This document shows, one piece after another, positions 1 to 11,500 of a stretch of 64,000 nt of DNA (the stretch's first letter is position 1; every line of letters begins with the position of its first letter). The stretch spans positions 430,291 to 494,290 of the forward strand of contig CAJNDS010001879.1 of the NCBI GenBank assembly GCA_905221605.1, written 5' to 3'. The notes under the pieces are model-generated. The model was not told where the DNA came from, made no database searches, and saw only the letters and a program-made list of their open reading frames with translations. Origin of the DNA: Symbiodinium natans (Eukaryota; Sar; Dinophyceae; Suessiales; Symbiodiniaceae). The translations under genes were made by a program, and so were the position numbers.

Positions 1-2200
1 CTCTACGAGCCATTCTGCTCGTTCGATTAATCCCTGCGCCCAGTGGACATGAGGCCTCCGAAGCCGCACCGAGGCCCTCGTCGCGGGACTCTTTCCGAGC
101 CCGGGATTCGCGCCGGATTAGCACGGGCTCGCCGGTCTGCGGAATGGACAGCAGGGTGTTGGGGCGCTCACAGCCGTCTCATGAGATTCAGCTAAATTAC
201 ACGTTGCACATCGGATGCCCAAAGTCCCGACAAGATCCAAAAAGTTGCGATACCCGTGCAACATCCAGTGGGGTGAGAGACAGGAGAATTTTGGGAAGCT
301 TGTCTACGAGCTAAGAGTGAGCAGAAGGGCCCTGCGTCAAAAATGTGCAATTAAGCTTTGCCCAGTAGTAGTTTGCCAGTGCTGAGTAGCACTGAGTTGA
401 ATCACGGTGGCCTTCGGGTTAACTGGGGATGTTCTGTGGCTCTCAGGCTTGCAGGTTGGAGGGATGGGTTGAGGTTTTGGGATGTTGTGGGGTGCGGGGT
501 GCGTGTTGAGTTTGGTCGTTCTCTGGCAAACAAGACGGAATGACGGGCAGAGGGTTTTCGCAGCAGGGAGGTGTCCACTGTAAGGAAGCAACAGGTTGAA
601 GCGAGTGAGAGCGTGCCTCCGCCTTCGCTGATGGTGTCTCTTGCACCTCCTCCGACGACTGGGAGCCCGAGCCTCCCGAGGAGTGGTCGCTGGTCTCGGC
701 CTGAGCTGAGGCTGTATCACGTATCATTGTATCATGTTTGATGCTGTTTGGGTTGGTGCATGTTTGGGATGTCTCGGGCGTCATCGGCCGCTTAGGGCTT
801 GTGTCCCTAAGCTGTTGAGAAGGCTGATCGGCTTCATGACTTCATGATGAAAAGGGTGAGCAGAGACTAGTCTGTTGCACGTCGCCACCACAACTAGCGC
901 TGCACCTCGGTCCACACTAGCCGAAGGCCAACCATTGTGAGCGGGTGCGCGCGCGCGTGCGTGCGTACGTGCGCGGGCGTGCGGGCGTGTGCTTGTGCCT
1001 GCGTGCGTGTGCGTGCATGTGGTGTGCGTACGTGTGCAAACGATCTCCATAATTATTGGGGCCAAGCCCCCACAAGAACTCTGAGCCACAATCCCCGCAC
1101 GTCGCTCAGAGTCTCAGGCCTTTGGGGCATCCTCTTCAAAGGATTTCCGGTGCTGCGCCAAGTGTCTCCTCGGGCAGCCCCGCAGATCTATAACTCCAGC
1201 CTAGTGGCCCTAGCGCATTCCAAACTTGATCCATAGTCCATGAACCCACTGAACCCAAACCTTGAGTCCCCCAACTTCGTGCATCAACTGAGTGCTCTCC
1301 GAAGGCCAAGGCTCCGCAGCAGCTCTGCAAGTCGTTTTCGCTCCTGCTTCTCCTCATTCAACAAGCTTTGGGCTTTCCGGGGTACAGGCCTCGCAATCAC
1401 GACTCGCGACAGGAGTCTTCAGGGTCTTCAAAGCTAGCTGTATCTTGGTGGCCTCGCTCAGCAAAAGCCTTGCTAGTCCAATTCAAATGGACTGCAGTTG
1501 AAGCATGTTTGATTGATGCTCGCAAAACCCGCCCCTTGAAGATCCTCTTTGCGACTGGCAGATGCACCATCCTCGCGCACAGATATGCGTTCTGCTACCA
1601 CGACTACTAGGACTACTACGAGTACTGCGACTACGACGACTACGACGACTGCGACGACTACCACCTGCTACTGCTAAGCTATTAATGCCACTACTATACT
1701 TGTACAACAACTACGATGATCAGGACGACGCCAAATTCATCCTACTCCTTCTCACTCCTACTGCGATACCACCACTGCTACTGCTACTTTACTAGCGCAG
1801 CTACTGTTCATGCTCTTGCTCCCGCTACAACAGCGACGATCGACTGGCCCGCAGGTCCGCAAAAAATCGATGACGATGACGACGAGGACGAGGACGTCAC
1901 ATGGCTGTGGCAACTGATGCTTGGTAGTGTCATGAGAATGTGCGAAAGTAACTCAGTTGTGCAGCTGCCCATGCTCCGCAATCAGAAGACCTGGTCGACA
2001 GGCTGACTCGGCTGATGCCCCGAGCGCTGCGACATCATGGCGCGGAAGCTCGAGATGTCGTCCGAGGCCTCAAAGAGAGGTCAGCTTTCTTGTTAAGGTG
2101 GTGGAAGTAAAGATTGCAGACGCCGAGTCGAAATTATCTCCCTTGATGGTCCACTTCCTCGGACCTTCCCCAAGGCAAGCCTGAAGCCCAAAGCTGTAGA
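1..2200. other. No supported gene; simple-sequence patches
   Basis: No exon in this stretch can be supported with confidence. Visible structure is limited to an alternating G/T/C-rich purine-pyrimidine tract at about 942-1035 and a degenerate ACG/ACT trinucleotide patch at about 1596-1680. Open frames across these patches have low-complexity Arg/Val/Cys-rich translations and look like by-products of the repeats. Confidence 0.4.
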
Positions 2201-2266
2201 ACCTAAACACAGACTAGAAATCTATGAGGAGAAAACAAACAGGAAAGAAGAAAGGCAAAAGAAGCT

Positions 2267-4355
2267 CACCTGCCCAGCACGCGATGCTCTCGGGCGCATC
2301 GCCTCCGCCGCTGCCGTGGCGGCCTGGTTTACCCAGCCGAGCAGTCCCTCTCCCAATTCCCCGGTAGACATCGCGCAACTTCTGATGCCAGGCCTTCTGC
2401 TGGCGCAGGGTGAGCAGATCATCCGCCTTACGACAAATTGCTGGGAGCACGGATCTGCACGCTTGTGGCCAGGCCAGGCACTCAAAGAAATGGTCGCATG
2501 CCCCCACTCCCAAGATGTCCCAACCTTGAAGCTCGCAAAGTGCGGGGCGCATGTTGAAGCAGTGGCTGGGGATTGTCAAAAGACTGAAACCGAAAGCCCG
2601 AGTTCAGGACTCAGCCGGGCAATGCCTGCCAGCCCCAAGGCAACGGCAACCGAGGGACATCCACTCGTCTTCTTCGCTTCTTCGTCATTGCCGCATCTTG
2701 GTTGCGACCGGAGGGCTCTGGATACGGCGTTTGAGTGGCTTTTGCCCTTCCTCTGCCGGCTGTGTTCAATGACAGTGCCGTAAGCGTGGCCCCGTATGGA
2801 AGCATGGCACGCACGTGCCCTACTCACGATTGACACTCAACTAGCTAAATGGCTTGACGGCCTTGCAGTCACGGCCCTGACTTTTGCTGAGCCACTCTCC
2901 AGCACCTTCGCCAGACCGTGGATGTCCTCCAGAAGGGCCTTGACCTGTTGTGGGTCAGGCAAAGGGAGCAAGCTCTGCGCGACGATTCTGGGCCGAGCCG
3001 TGCCAGCAAAACAAGCGCAGCGCTGCCGCACTCTCTACAAGGTCCAAGTGACATTGGAATGAAGTATCAGCGCATGCGGCACTTGGAATGGTAGCTTGCA
3101 GACAGGCGCAAACGGAGCGAGATGAGGACAGGGGAGGGTGATGGCACAACGTGGAAAAACATCACTGGGCCCAGGTTTGGGGACGCCCTCAAGGCGGTAC
3201 AAGCCCACTCGGACGGCCTTGAAGCGAAAGGCCTCTCGCTCGGCCTCCCTGTCGTCCTGCACAGATGTGTCTGCAACAACGGGGCCTTGAGTTTGCAAGG
3301 AATTATAACACCGTTCCATGCCGTTCCTGTAGCTTGGGCAAGTAAAGGTTGCCTTGCTTCAGTGGAGCAGCTGTTAAACACGGGCAGGAACTTTTCAACC
3401 TGTCCGTCGAGGACTCTGACTCTCGCGCAGTTCTTTCCTACGTGGTACATGTAGCTTTCCGACGTGTAGGACAGTTCTTAGGTTGAGTTTTTGTGATTGA
3501 AACTGCCATGTGGGACCCCAAAGACCTTCAGATGCTGAACCTCAGGGCGCAACACGTAGACACTCCACGGCAGAAGCCCAGGACAACTCAGCGAACGTGA
3601 AGTCCTCCAGCTGCTGCATCCGCCGATGCCAGAAGGTGAGCAACTTTGCAATCCTGAGGTGCGCCAGGCATGGTTTCAAGACCTTCCTGCCCCAAGGAGC
3701 TTGACACACCAGGAAAACATGCGGATGCCAAGGGAGATGAGCAAGCCAAGCACGATTGCCGAACAAGACACATCGCTTCCCTGTCTTTCAGCTTCCTCCC
3801 TTCCTGGCCAGCCTGCGTGAACTTGTGTCTTTGGTCCCCAAGCAGAGCATCGATCCAAGGCGCTCGGCTTCAGCTCGGCGCAGAACAGACTTTATGACGA
3901 AATGCATGCCGCATTGCATTTGCAACGTGCTGCGTTTGACAAGCGCATCTAGTTCCAGGTCCTGCATACAAAAGAGACCCCCATCGCGCGGTCGGAAAAC
4001 TCGCGCCCTTTCGACCTTTTTCCTTGGAGAACCGGAAGGAAGCAGGGGCCTCTGCTTCCAGCTCCTGCGGGCTCTTTTGCATGTGCACCTCCCAGGCATG
4101 GCTCAGCTGAAAAAGGGGGGAAGGCGGGAAGGGGGGGGGGGTTCGGCAAAACTTCTCAAGGGCGATTCTAGGCACCGCAAAGTTCGACGGGGATGTTTGG
4201 CACAGGGACTGTCGAAGTTTGAAGTGCTCCCACAAGCCACGCACGACATCCCCCCACCCCCAAGCGCCTTGTACTTCTGCAGCGCGTCGCCGCTGAGGAA
4301 CTTTAGCAAAAGCTTCTGTTTCAGCGCCAGGGCTCGTTTGCACTGCTTCCTCATG
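2267..4355 (-). CDS. Multi-exon gene of unknown function
   Basis: At least six short minus-strand blocks have non-repetitive, charged, protein-like translations, several with usable splice borders. Read 5' to 3' they are: about 4355-4281 (SDMRKQCKRALALKQKLLLK, then a possible GC donor); about 3958-3840 (begins after a gcag acceptor, DLELDALVKRS...); about 3690-3557 (after a ggcag acceptor, HRRMQQLEDFTFAELSW); about 3265-3190 (DDREAEREAFRFKAVRVGLY); about 3000-2860 (LPDPQQVKALLEDIHGLAKV); and about 2560-2267 (WDILGVGACDHFFECLAW), which ends in a clean GCAG|GTGAGC donor. I recognise no family. Grouping them as one gene rests on strand, spacing and style only. Exon phases have not been checked through the whole chain, and there could be two genes or a decayed copy. 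Confidence 0.4.
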
Positions 4356-5334
4356 TCGCTGACTGAACCCTGAGACCCACTCAATCTTTGGTGGACTTCG
4401 TGCAAGTCTTCCAAGTTAGAGAACCAGAGATGCCCGTCTTGCCAAAGAAGCATCCCATCCCAAGCCCCGAGCACCTGGAAATTCGGCTGTCCACCCACAA
4501 GTCCCTGCGCTAAAAGACCAGAGCCAAAAGTTGAAATAAAGCGAATCCGCAACGAGCCGAAAAGGCAAAGGCTCTCAGAACCAGTCCCGAATGCAAGAAG
4601 CCAAAATTCATCAATGCGGGGGCTGATATCACTATGCCCTGCTGCTGCATCAAGGTACATCATCCGCCGCAGTGCAAAAAGGTACTTCTTGTGGCGGCTG
4701 GTGTCATGCAGACGGTGAGGCTTGATACCTTTGTTGCCAGGGTGGGCAAAGACAAAGAAACGGTGGTTCCAACATACGCTGGAGTAGAGGCGTTCGTCCA
4801 TGGTCTTCAGCCAATCGTGGTTTCGGAGGTTACCACTACGTGTGGAAAGTCTTGGCTGTTTATGGATCGCGCGCTTCGAAAAAAACCTTGAGACCAAGAA
4901 CTGGGCCTCAACCGGACAACTTCCACCAAAGTGATCATGTATCCCAAAAGGCAAGCCTTGATCCCACCCACAACTTCAGCCGAGGTACGGTTTGCCTTGC
5001 AGAAGTCCCACTTCCTGAGGTTTCTGGATGCACTTGTGTCTAGGAGAGCCTAGGAGGTATGAGGCTCAGGGCTTAGCACACGATGGGCTTGAGGGTTGTG
5101 GATCCATCCCCACACGGAGAAGCCAAGCGAGGCTTGACAGCAGCTCACACCTGAAATCAGCCACACAGGTACCACCGTAAGGATGCGATAGTTTCAAGCG
5201 CTGGTACAAGTACCTGCAACCCGAAAACCGGAACAGGCACCGCGATCCGGCTGAATTTCGCACGGCCAACACACAGGGCACGAGATGATTGAACGCTTGC
5301 GGTTCCTGAGGGCTTCTGGGTCCAGAGCCACATG

Positions 5335-5838
5335 TCAGCTCGAAAGTGCACCTACGCAAGATGCAATGGTTCGTCGCAGGCTGTGGGAATTTATGTCGCA
5401 CAGGGCTCCGAATAGGAGCCCATGCAGGTGCCACATCATGATAGGCTTTTGCCCGACAGGTGAGGCTGTAAAGAACAAGGTCAAAGGCAGCACAGCCCTC
5501 GGAACAGGCAAGGGCACCGACATGCGGTGTCCACAACAAGCCAGGAAGGTCTCAGGCGAGCAATGTTCCGAGACGCGGCCTCGAAAAGCCTGTCGGCCCC
5601 GCTGCCATGTACGAACCGCACCGACCCTAAGATCACTGGCATAGCGATCAGGGGGTCCCAGGGTGGCGGGCCACGCCCGCCCATCCCTGGCGCCAAGTTT
5701 TGTCGCTAATGTGGGCTCTGCATTTTCGTGCAATGTGCCGTCACTTGCATCATTGAGGGCCAATTCGGTCAAGCCCTCGTCATCAAGCGATACCGAGGAT
5801 TGAAATACAAAGATGGGGCTTGGGGAATCGAAGTGCAA
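5335..5838 (-). CDS. Possible upstream exon(s), unknown product
   Basis: A 167-codon minus-strand frame has an acidic, ordinary-looking start (SLDDEGLTELALNDASDG) followed by less convincing Arg-rich sequence. It lies about 1 kb upstream of the exon cluster at 2.3-4.4 kb on the same strand, so it may hold a 5' exon of that gene. No family is recognised and splice borders are not settled. It could also be a by-chance frame. Confidence 0.25.
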   Translation of the reverse strand: MHFDSPSPIFVFQSSVSLDDEGLTELALNDASDGTLHENAEPTLATKLGARDGRAWPATLGPPDRYASDLRVGAVRTWQRGRQAFRGRVSEHCSPETFLACCGHRMSVPLPVPRAVLPLTLFFTASPVGQKPIMMWHLHGLLFGALCDINSHSLRRTIASCVGALSS

Positions 5839-6336
5839 TCTTTAATGCAAAGCCGTATACTCAGGATGTGGATACGCACAGATGGGATTCGATTCGACAT
5901 GTTTTGTCTGCTGGCATCTTTGTACCCCAGCCCCTTTTGTGGTGCTCATCAGACCGCCCTTGCAAGCGATGCCGTTGTGCAAACTCCTAAAGCTCCGCTA
6001 CAGGCCCAGAAGAGCTCATGCGAAGGAGTCGCTCACAAGCCCATGTAACCCTTGGTCGGATTGACCACTGAGCCCTGAACCTTTTTGCCGCTGGGCTCGC
6101 AGCGATAGCCTCAACCCTGACCTCAAATCCTCACTCTGGCAGCCCAGCGTCTTCTTCCCCAGCTCGGGGTCATCGGTGGGAAAGGCCAGCATCCATGGAT
6201 CCAACCGCATTGGCTGTGGGGCCTCCGGTCAGGCTGATGTAGAGGCCGAAAGTTTTTGAGGGATAGTTATGGCATCTGTGGATCGCAGCCACTCAATATC
6301 TTGTGCACACGTGAACACGTACTGTGCGCTCTGCCT

Positions 6337-6892
6337 TTAACCTAAGCTTCCATCGCCAGGATTTGCCTCGCTGGCTTCGGAATCGTCGCTCAGAGCGTCT
6401 TCATCCTCCCCTGTTCCGTCGGCTGTGCCTGTCTGCAGGGTACCTGCCCGGTTGAGGAAGTACGTTCCAAGGCACGCAGCAGTGACACTGGGAGCATGCG
6501 GAGCACATATTGTGTTAGTTAAAAGCCCTTGATACGGCGAGTGTAGGGGTGGTGATTGCCGGAGTCGTTGAGGCAGCAGCAGCCAAAGTTCCTTTATTTG
6601 TAGCCAGCGGCAGCACAGATAGGACATAAACGGAGCAGAAGTACCAAGCTGCCGAAGAATTGACGAAGTATGCCGTGTCCGGCGCACTCGCCCGAGACTT
6701 CGCGCCCGGCCCTCCGGGTTTGAACTTTGCCTTTGCCGAGGCGCCTGCAGCTGGCCGAGAATTCTCCAGTGCGAATCGCCCATATTCCTTCTGCTCTGCA
6801 ACTGAATGTTCTCTGAAACCGGCGCAGCGAGGACCACAGACAAACCCTTCACCTGCAGGCGATGGTCCCCGACTGGCGGCCTCGCAAGGCAA
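6337..6892 (-). CDS. Last exons of an unknown protein with acidic C-terminus
   Basis: Two adjacent minus-strand blocks in different frames look coding. The 5' block (about 6850-6570) reads through EQKEYGRFALENSRPAAGAS, a Gly/Lys/Ala-rich linker, and a hydrophobic stretch (AWYFCSVYVLSVLPLA) that could be one membrane helix. After a likely short intron and a cccag acceptor near 6492, the 3' block (about 6490-6337) reads GTYFLNRAGTLQTGTADGTG and ends in a strongly acidic Glu/Asp/Ser tail at a stop codon at 6337. The family is not recognised. Confidence 0.35.
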
Positions 6893-6959
6893 GATGTTGA
6901 CCCACAGATGGGTCAGGCCTAAACCTGATTGCCGGATCCTGGACCTGAGTCTGCTCTAA

Positions 6960-7700
6960 CTTTGCTAGGAGGATTGGAGGTCACAGTCCAGGCGCTCTGG
7001 TAACTCCTCAGCCCGCCTGCCGTGGAAACCAAGAAAGAATGGGACCATACTGTGAAAAGCCAGCAATCCTCCCAACACACAGGTTCTGTAACTGTGAATT
7101 ATTATCCAGCATATCCAGCCTGTGCCTGTGCTGCCGCCTTTCGCTCCGCAATGCCTGCTGGCTGCCACAAGAGAACCCAGTGTGTTCCACAAAGGAGGAG
7201 CATACCACCGCATATCACTACACACATATAATACTATTATCTCTCGCAAATGGGCTAGCGTGGAAGCCCAGCGGTCGGTGCAATTACCCGAAACCTTGTT
7301 TTCTGCTTTTGTCTTTGCCGCTTCACGTTCAAGGAGAGAAAGTACGCGTGTCGGGGGTTGCCCCCACTTGCCCCCGGTTTGCCTGCCTCCCCCCCTTGCC
7401 CCCCACCCGCACTACAATTTTGGGTCCCGTCAAGTTGTGTCGGCACCTGAGAGGCCAAATCTCTACGCAGTGGGGCCGGAAGAGCGGGGGGGGGGGGGGG
7501 AGTGAGGGCAAGTGGAGCCGCCCCCTTGCCAGCACGTAAACCCTATCGCTTTTCTTCCTTGTCGTTTTGCAATGAACCGTTCATTTCAGTCCCGCCCTTT
7601 CTCAAAGTTCCACAGAGGCATTTTTACCAAGCCCAAATTGGGAACATCTCGAAACCATTGTAATCTAGAGTGCTGTTATCTGTTGCTTCGGGCTCGGCAC
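6960..7700. other. No supported gene
   Basis: No convincing exon on either strand. The stretch contains C-rich patches near 7385-7410 and an uninterrupted G run at about 7488-7500. Confidence 0.4.
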
Positions 7701-7715
7701 CGCACTTCACGTCGG

Positions 7716-8352
7716 TCAGTCGAAGCGTCCGGGACGAGTGTCAATGAGATTGGGTTGTAGGTCATTGTAGGTTTCGTCTTCAGGCACAATACGAACCGGA
7801 TCAGACGGGATCAAATCGTGAGAGCCGGATCTCTCAATTTCCTGCTTGTGAAAACAGTCCCTGCTACCTTTGTCTTCTATACATGTGCATTCTGAGCTCC
7901 ATGCAGCTGTCACCTCACTCAGGCTGCGGCCTTCTTCTGCTTTCTTCATTACTTCCAAAGCTTCCGGAGGAAGCTCCGCCTGCAGCAGCACAGGGCATGG
8001 ACTTGCGCATCGGGCCCTCCGAAGCTGAAAAAGGCACTTCGAAACAATTCACCCTCGATGCCAAAGTGGAACTCCTGTAGTTGAAATCGCCACCCTCACT
8101 CTTGACCAAGCCACAAGTCGCAAAGTCTTTAGAATCAAAAAACCCAAAAAGGCAAGGAGCCAGCTTCTGCTGTAGCTCTTCAATCTGCTTGATCAAGGAC
8201 TCAGCCGGCGAAGTTTTGTGCAACCGCAGGATCACATGCCACCTCTCACACGGACCTAGCTCCTGCATGGCCACGCGTTGCGATTTTACCGAAACCACAA
8301 GGGAAGCATGGAGCAGGATCTCACTCGTCGAAGCATGGCGTCCATGCCCCAT
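7716..8352 (-). CDS. Unknown protein, at least two exons
   Basis: The 5' block (8352 down to about 8000) opens with an ATG and reads as an ordinary protein, including SLIKQIEELQQKLAPCLFGF and SKDFATCGLVKSEGGDF, with no low complexity. A second frame takes over at about 7990-7760 with PPEALEVMKKAEEGRSLSEV and IPSDPVRIVPEDETYNDLQ. The change of frame implies an intron or a frameshift near 7980-8010. A further possible exon upstream (about 8650-8480, SPLERILQHHRVEI) may belong here. No recognised domain. The SLIKQIEELQQKL segment may form a short helix. Confidence 0.4.
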
Positions 8353-8819
8353 ACCGACACGAAACCCCCCCTTTCAGGTAGACGAAGTAAGCGTCAGCTA
8401 TCTAGAGGCAAGCCTAGAAAAGACTCTCTCCGGAAGGTTCTGAAACGCTTCTTTCTTGCAACCGTCATGTTCGCAAACTTTCAAGATCCAGCTTCCTGAT
8501 CTGGTAACATCGACGCAGATCATAAACATGCAGACGCCGAAGACACCAAAGCCACAAGAACCCGGCATCCCGCCGCTCGTGGCCCGATGCGATCTCGACG
8601 CGGTGATGCTGCAAGATCCGCTCCAGCGGGCTGACTGGCCACAGGGGGTGACAGGATCGCTTCTTGCACGGGAACAGACTTTCTTGGGGCCGGGAATTAC
8701 GCAAGGAGCTCCTCGGACTCAGAAACGCAGACAATGCTTGAGGTCCCCATGTTCTGCTGTTTGCAATGGTCCGAAGCGTTGCCTTTGGCTTCAACTTGTC
8801 TGAGGCTAGTCGGAGCTGT

Positions 8820-9480
8820 CAGTAGTGTGCCAACCGCTCGGCTCAAAGAGCAGCTTTAGCTGTGCTGTACCCCTCGCTTGGCAGCACCGGGCTAAACAGG
8901 CTCCGGGGGAAGTTTGACCGTAGTTTGCCTACTGTGCAAGGGGCATGCCCGTCCTGTGTTCATTTGCGACTTGGACTTCTGCCTCGGCTGTGGCAGAGAC
9001 TCGCGGGGGTCACACCCCACGCCAGAGCACTACAGATCAACGTGCAGGCGCAGTTCCGACAACTTTCTTGAATTGATCGGCCAAGGTTGCAATCTACTTG
9101 TTGTTCAAGTTTAGCCTGATCAGACTCTCACCCTTCAATAGCCAAACCTCGGGACTACACCCCAAATTGAGTCTAAGAAGAGCGCCAGCCCTACAACCTT
9201 GACAGAATCCGAGGCCTTCAAGCTTTGCAGGATTGAGTATTGTTTGTGATCTTGTTCCAATTACTATGCATGTCTACTATGCTAACGATTAACACTGATT
9301 TGCCATTATTTCCTCTTTGTGTGCGTTAAGTGTAAATATTTCTTCTTATGACTAGTTAGGTTTTATCATGCCAATGTCTTCTATGCATGATTAAACAGCT
9401 CAGCTGCGTATTTCATTTCAAGACGAGCTGTTACTTCAACCCTCTCATCTAGAATCTAGAAAAGCCCTCGGCTCCTGGCG
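8820..9480. other. No supported gene
   Basis: Nothing gene-like is supported. The stretch is fairly AT-rich from about 9230 to 9420. Confidence 0.4.
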
Positions 9481-9488
9481 AAAGGGCT

Positions 9489-9518
<30 letters not shown>
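9489..9518 (+). repeat. Uninterrupted 30-bp poly-G run
   Basis: Thirty consecutive G residues, followed by TGGGG. It lies 54 bp before telomere-like repeats. Runs of this kind are prone to length error in sequencing, so the exact length should not be trusted. Confidence 0.85.
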
Positions 9519-9519
<1 letters not shown>

Positions 9520-9571
9520 GGGGCAACATTTGTCAGAAGACTAGACTTGCGAGCCCTAGACTTCCGATTCA

Positions 9572-9831
9572 CACTAACCCTATACCCCAAACCCTAAACC
9601 CTAGACCCTAAACCCTAATCCCTAAAACCGCAGCCTGGCCCCTGTACACGCACCGCTACGAGGACCCGGCTTCTGCAAAGTGGGCCTCGCCCGCCCCGCG
9701 TTGCCTGCGGCAGGGCTGGAGACCTGGCTCGGCGCCAGCTCGTCGTGACAGAGTTTAGGGTTTAGGATTTAGGGTAGTTTGGGGTTTAGGGTTGGGGTTT
9801 AGGGTTTAGGGTTGAGGTTTAGGGTTTGGGG
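9572..9831. repeat. Telomere-like repeats flanking a 123-bp segment
   Basis: Degenerate CCCTAAA units occupy about 9572-9628 and degenerate TTTAGGG units about 9752-9831. Both read as if they cap the 123-bp unique piece between them. The unique piece is GC-rich, is preceded by an acceptor-like CCGCAG at 9627-9632, and has an open plus-strand frame (LYTHRYEDPASAKWASPAPR), so it could be an exon. The TTTAGGG unit is the Arabidopsis-type telomere repeat, also known from dinoflagellates. These are internal copies and not a chromosome end, because unique sequence continues on both sides. Confidence 0.8.
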
Positions 9832-10447
9832 TAAGTTCCGAGAGTAGTTTGGATGTCCACCACATGCCCCAATCTAGACGCCACGGCTTCCAAAGTGCAA
9901 GAAGTCATGCTCAAAGCTCTGACTTGTATTCAGCAAGGACGAGTCTGGAACCACTGCTCCCTCAAACTCCAGCTCAGGCTTGTCAGATGCTGTGGCACTA
10001 CGAAATGGGAGGAATCGATCTGACTCATCAGGCTGGGGCCCCACGCCACGCTGGAGGAGCTGGGGACAGCATCGACTGCCAAGGGTGTCCAGGGATCTTT
10101 TGTTGAGAAGCGTCCCTAAGAACTCGGGCATAGTTCTTGGTGCAAAAACTTCAAGGACTCACTGATCTCTCCACCGGCAAACTCACTATGCAAGTCATGC
10201 TTTGGGTTTGGAGTTGATTTGGGCTTTGGAGGTTCATAGAGAGTCGACAGCCGCAGCTTCTGCAAAGGCAGCAAGAATAACACTGCTTAGAGCCGCTCTT
10301 TAGCTTGCGCACCTGATTCTATTAGCATGGGGGACGCACCATGTTTTCCACACACCTGCACAGCACGTGAAGCACCTGACCATGCAAGTTTTGCATGCAG
10401 GACAGTGCTATGCCTGCAGGCATCCTCTACGGACACAGTTGTGCAGC
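9832..10447. other. No supported gene
   Basis: Open frames of about 85 codons exist on both strands at 9850-10130, but neither is convincing. No repeat or RNA gene is recognised. Confidence 0.35.
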
Positions 10448-11500
10448 CTAGGCTGCGGCTGTGCGCGCGCCGGCAACCTCCTCATTCCTTCCTAGCTCCA
10501 TAGGTTCCTCCTTCCGTGTGAGCGAGCTGGCAGCCGCATACCCACAGCCTAGCCCAGCAATGAACAGCGCAAAGACTTTGAACTGGCTGAGTTTGTAACC
10601 CCTGCGATGTGGGAAGAAAGAATGGTGCGGCACGTTGGGGAACACCATCTTCGGAAGTTCTTCTTCAGCCTTCACTTCTTCTTCGGCCCCCTCCCCGTGC
10701 TGGTCTGAACACGCACAGGTCGTACAGGGAGAGTCATTACCTTCTCCCCAGCCATTGGGAGGTGGTAGTCCCCCTGGAGGGGCCAAGTCCTCTTCCCGGA
10801 AGAAGGAGACGAAATCGCTGCTGCGCCTGGGCCGGGGGTGCACGGTGTCGATGGTCAGGAAGGATGCAAACTGCTGGCTATGGTGGCATCTTCCACCTGG
10901 GATGCCTTCCCACCCACCCACGGCGTCCAGCGACTCCAGCCCGGAGTGGGCAAAGCGCATGGCGTCGCAGCAAATGAGCAGACAGGTTGCTACTAGGAAT
11001 CCTTCGATGACCTGAGCTGACGTACTTTGACCTGCATGTCTGGTGACATGGTGCTGTGACGCTGACTCTTTAGATGCTGCTGTCTTGACAATTTGAACTG
11101 CTGGGGGGTACACATGGAGCCGGCGAGCCGATCCAGCTGATCTGGCACCCCAACCATAGTGCCACAAGTGCTTACATCGCGCAGTCAAGTTCAAAAAAAT
11201 ATGGGGGTTTCCGACATGAGGGGTACCCAATTGGGAATTTATCATAAAAGGAATCCGAAACCCCAATATTCCTACGGCCTGACTTATATAACTACCGCGC
11301 CTGCCATCTCGCTCTCTGGCAGCTGCGACCACAGCATCTGGCCAGCTAACAGGGAGAGGATGCTGCACGGAGCGTGCTCCACATCTGCTTTAAGTATGTG
11401 GGCAGTGTGCACTGGAGGTGGCACCTTTAGCAGGGACTCACCCACAAAAACTTCGAAAGTCGTTGAATCTCCTTGCTGACCGCAATGCGACATCTCCAAC
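10448..11500 (-). CDS. Membrane protein with two TM segments, 3' exons
   Basis: Two exons join cleanly. The upstream exon (about 11480-11296) includes SLLKVPPPVHTAHILKADVE and ends MAGA. A GT donor (11294-11295) and an AG acceptor (11012-11013) remove a 284-bp intron in phase 0. The last exon (11011-10448) starts VIEGFLVATCLLICC. The junction thus builds one continuous hydrophobic helix across the splice. A long hydrophilic loop rich in Pro and Glu follows, then a second hydrophobic segment (VFALFIAGLGCGYAAASSL), a short charged tail and a stop codon. The family is not recognised. The start of the gene lies upstream of 11500 and was not found. The intron carries a small inverted repeat, listed separately. 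Confidence 0.5.
11198..11270. repeat. Small inverted-repeat element inside an intron
   Basis: Imperfect 20-bp arms (11198-11217 and 11251-11270, roughly three quarters matching, each with a gggtttc/gaaaccc core) enclose a loop of about 33 bp that itself contains GGTACCCAATTGGG. The piece lies wholly inside the 284-bp intron of the membrane-protein gene. Its form resembles a tiny non-autonomous inverted-repeat element or an introner-like unit. Confidence 0.55.
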
